From Alphaproteobacteria bacterium (lineage in GTDB: Bacteria; Pseudomonadota; Alphaproteobacteria; Micavibrionales; UBA2020), in NCBI GenBank assembly GCA_029266795.1, contig JAQSWE010000134.1, forward strand, positions 1-6,948: a DNA stretch of 6,948 nucleotides. Reading direction: 5' to 3'. Positions within the stretch are counted from its first letter, which is position 1. Each line of letters starts with the position of its first letter. Below, piece after piece: positions 6,066 through 6,948 of this stretch. Both the position numbers and the translations under genes were made by a program. The notes under the pieces are model-generated. The model did not search any database, was not told where the DNA came from, and worked only from the letters and a program-made list of their open reading frames with translations.

Positions 6066-6948
6066 TTATTTGACCGGGAGCAGCTCGCTGCGATCCTGAG
6101 CGCCTTGACCGCCTTCATTCATTTTCATCGACGCACGCGCAGCCATCAGCACGTTGATCTGCTCCTGCAGGGTGTAAATGTCCTGCAACTGCATGGTGAT
6201 GTAAGCCTTGACCGATGCGCGTTCCTGCTGGAGCGCGCCGATCTCGGCCTGCATGCGGGTGTAGTAGTCGGGGTCGAGGAAGCGTTCCTTCGTCATCGCC
6301 AGCATGATCTCGTTATAGCTGGGGTTGTCGGAGATGTTCGCGGGGTCGACGCCCGCGCGTTCGCGGATTTCGCGGATCGTCTGGCCGACGGGCTTCGGCG
6401 GCGGCGGGGGCGTACCCGTCGCTGCGGAAGAGCCCGGCAGGCCGGAGCCGCACTGCGCACCACCGAAGGGCAGGTCGTAGCCGCCCATTTTATTCATGTA
6501 TTCGGTGATCAGCGTACCGGAACCGTCGCAGGGAATGCCGCCGCAATGGCGGACAGAACCCGGGCAGGTGCCGCAACCGAGGAAGCAATGAACGCCGCCA
6601 GCGCCCAAAAGGTGGGCCGCAGCGAGCAAGCCCGACGGGGTCACCAATATGCCCCTTTGCGTCGTGCAGGCCATCGCGCGACACGAAGCGTTGATATAGC
6701 CCCATGTCCGCTGGTGATAGCGCGTCACGGCGGAAGTCTGGCATGCCTGGTTCGCCAAGAAGGCAGTCATGGACGAACCGCAGGGGCAGCTTGCGCCAGC
6801 AACCCAGTTATAGTTAGGCTGACGGTAGTTGTTGGGCGCGCGGCTTTGCGAGCCAGAACCGCTGGAGATGCAACCCGCTTCGATCAGCGCCACGCGACCC
6901 ATCTGGTACAGACCGCAATAGCCGATGTCGTTGCAAACGCCGATCCTG
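6066..6948 (-). CDS. Cysteine-rich protein with helical C-terminal tail, 5' end outside window (partial)
   Basis: I do not recognise the family. The frame is open from the window edge to the TAA at 6066-6068 and gives 293 visible residues. An internal ATG at 6902 is not a likely start, because the cysteine-rich pattern continues upstream of it. Residues 1-166 hold 14 cysteines (visible positions 5, 11, 26, 54, 56, 69, 89, 94, 121, 125, 128, 135, 140, 166) with many Gly, Ser, Asn and Gln, as in disulfide-rich secreted or envelope proteins. A Pro-rich linker (TPPPPPKPVG, 179-188) follows. The C-terminal 105 residues have no cysteine and look helical, with a probable coiled coil at about 226-275 rich in Gln, Glu, Met and Leu. 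The first residues, including any signal peptide, lie beyond the window. Export is inferred from composition only. A component of a secretion or conjugation apparatus is one guess that the sequence does not establish. Confidence 0.8.
   Translation of the reverse strand, partial: RIGVCNDIGYCGLYQMGRVALIEAGCISSGSGSQSRAPNNYRQPNYNWVAGASCPCGSSMTAFLANQACQTSAVTRYHQRTWGYINASCRAMACTTQRGILVTPSGLLAAAHLLGAGGVHCFLGCGTCPGSVRHCGGIPCDGSGTLITEYMNKMGGYDLPFGGAQCGSGLPGSSAATGTPPPPPKPVGQTIREIRERAGVDPANISDNPSYNEIMLAMTKERFLDPDYYTRMQAEIGALQQERASVKAYITMQLQDIYTLQEQINVLMAARASMKMNEGGQGAQDRSELLPVK

Noticed and set aside
6564..6587. C-x3-C-x2-C spacing (CFLGCGTC) in the cysteine-rich protein, as in radical SAM enzymes
   Set aside because: The aromatic residue usual before the last cysteine is missing, as is the surrounding barrel-type sequence, and the motif is one of many cysteines in a Gly/Ser-rich region.

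Overview
The window looks like a chromosomal segment of an alphaproteobacterium. The evidence is the gene order tatA-tatB-tatC-serS-surE-pcm followed by a LysM/LytM gene, which is an arrangement typical of that class, together with moderately high GC and family-typical protein sequences. I cannot place it below class level from sequence alone.

Layout. Bases 1-63 are the last codons of an upstream gene, probably tatA. tatB (67-375, TTG start) and tatC (359-1153) follow in a tight overlapping arrangement and encode the Tat translocon partners that export folded proteins. A 221-base AT-rich gap (1154-1374) carries a weak terminator-like hairpin and no convincing promoter. Then come serS (1375-2679), surE (2672-3460), pcm (3457-4167) and a LysM-LytM gene (4179-5252), all on the plus strand with overlaps of 8 and 4 bases and one 11-base gap. 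This looks like a single translationally coupled operon. It combines tRNA-Ser charging, nucleotide dephosphorylation, repair of isoaspartyl-damaged protein and control of the cell wall. The last gene keeps the LytM fold, but three of the five expected zinc/catalytic positions are substituted. It is therefore better read as an NlpD/DipM-type amidase activator than as an endopeptidase.

From 5264 onward the strand switches. A small exported protein of unknown function (5264-5920, minus) converges on the nlpD-like gene with only 11 bases between the stops. It has a good extended -10 promoter of its own. Upstream of it lies a perfect 15-bp inverted repeat (core 6001-6041), placed as a terminator for the next minus-strand gene. 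That gene (6066-6948, minus) runs off the window edge. It encodes an unrecognised protein with 14 cysteines in its first 166 visible residues, a proline-rich linker and a long helical tail.

The left 5.2 kb is conserved housekeeping DNA. The novelty is in the right-hand 1.7 kb, especially the cysteine-rich protein. I do not see a complete new system here, but that gene could belong to one that continues past base 6948.
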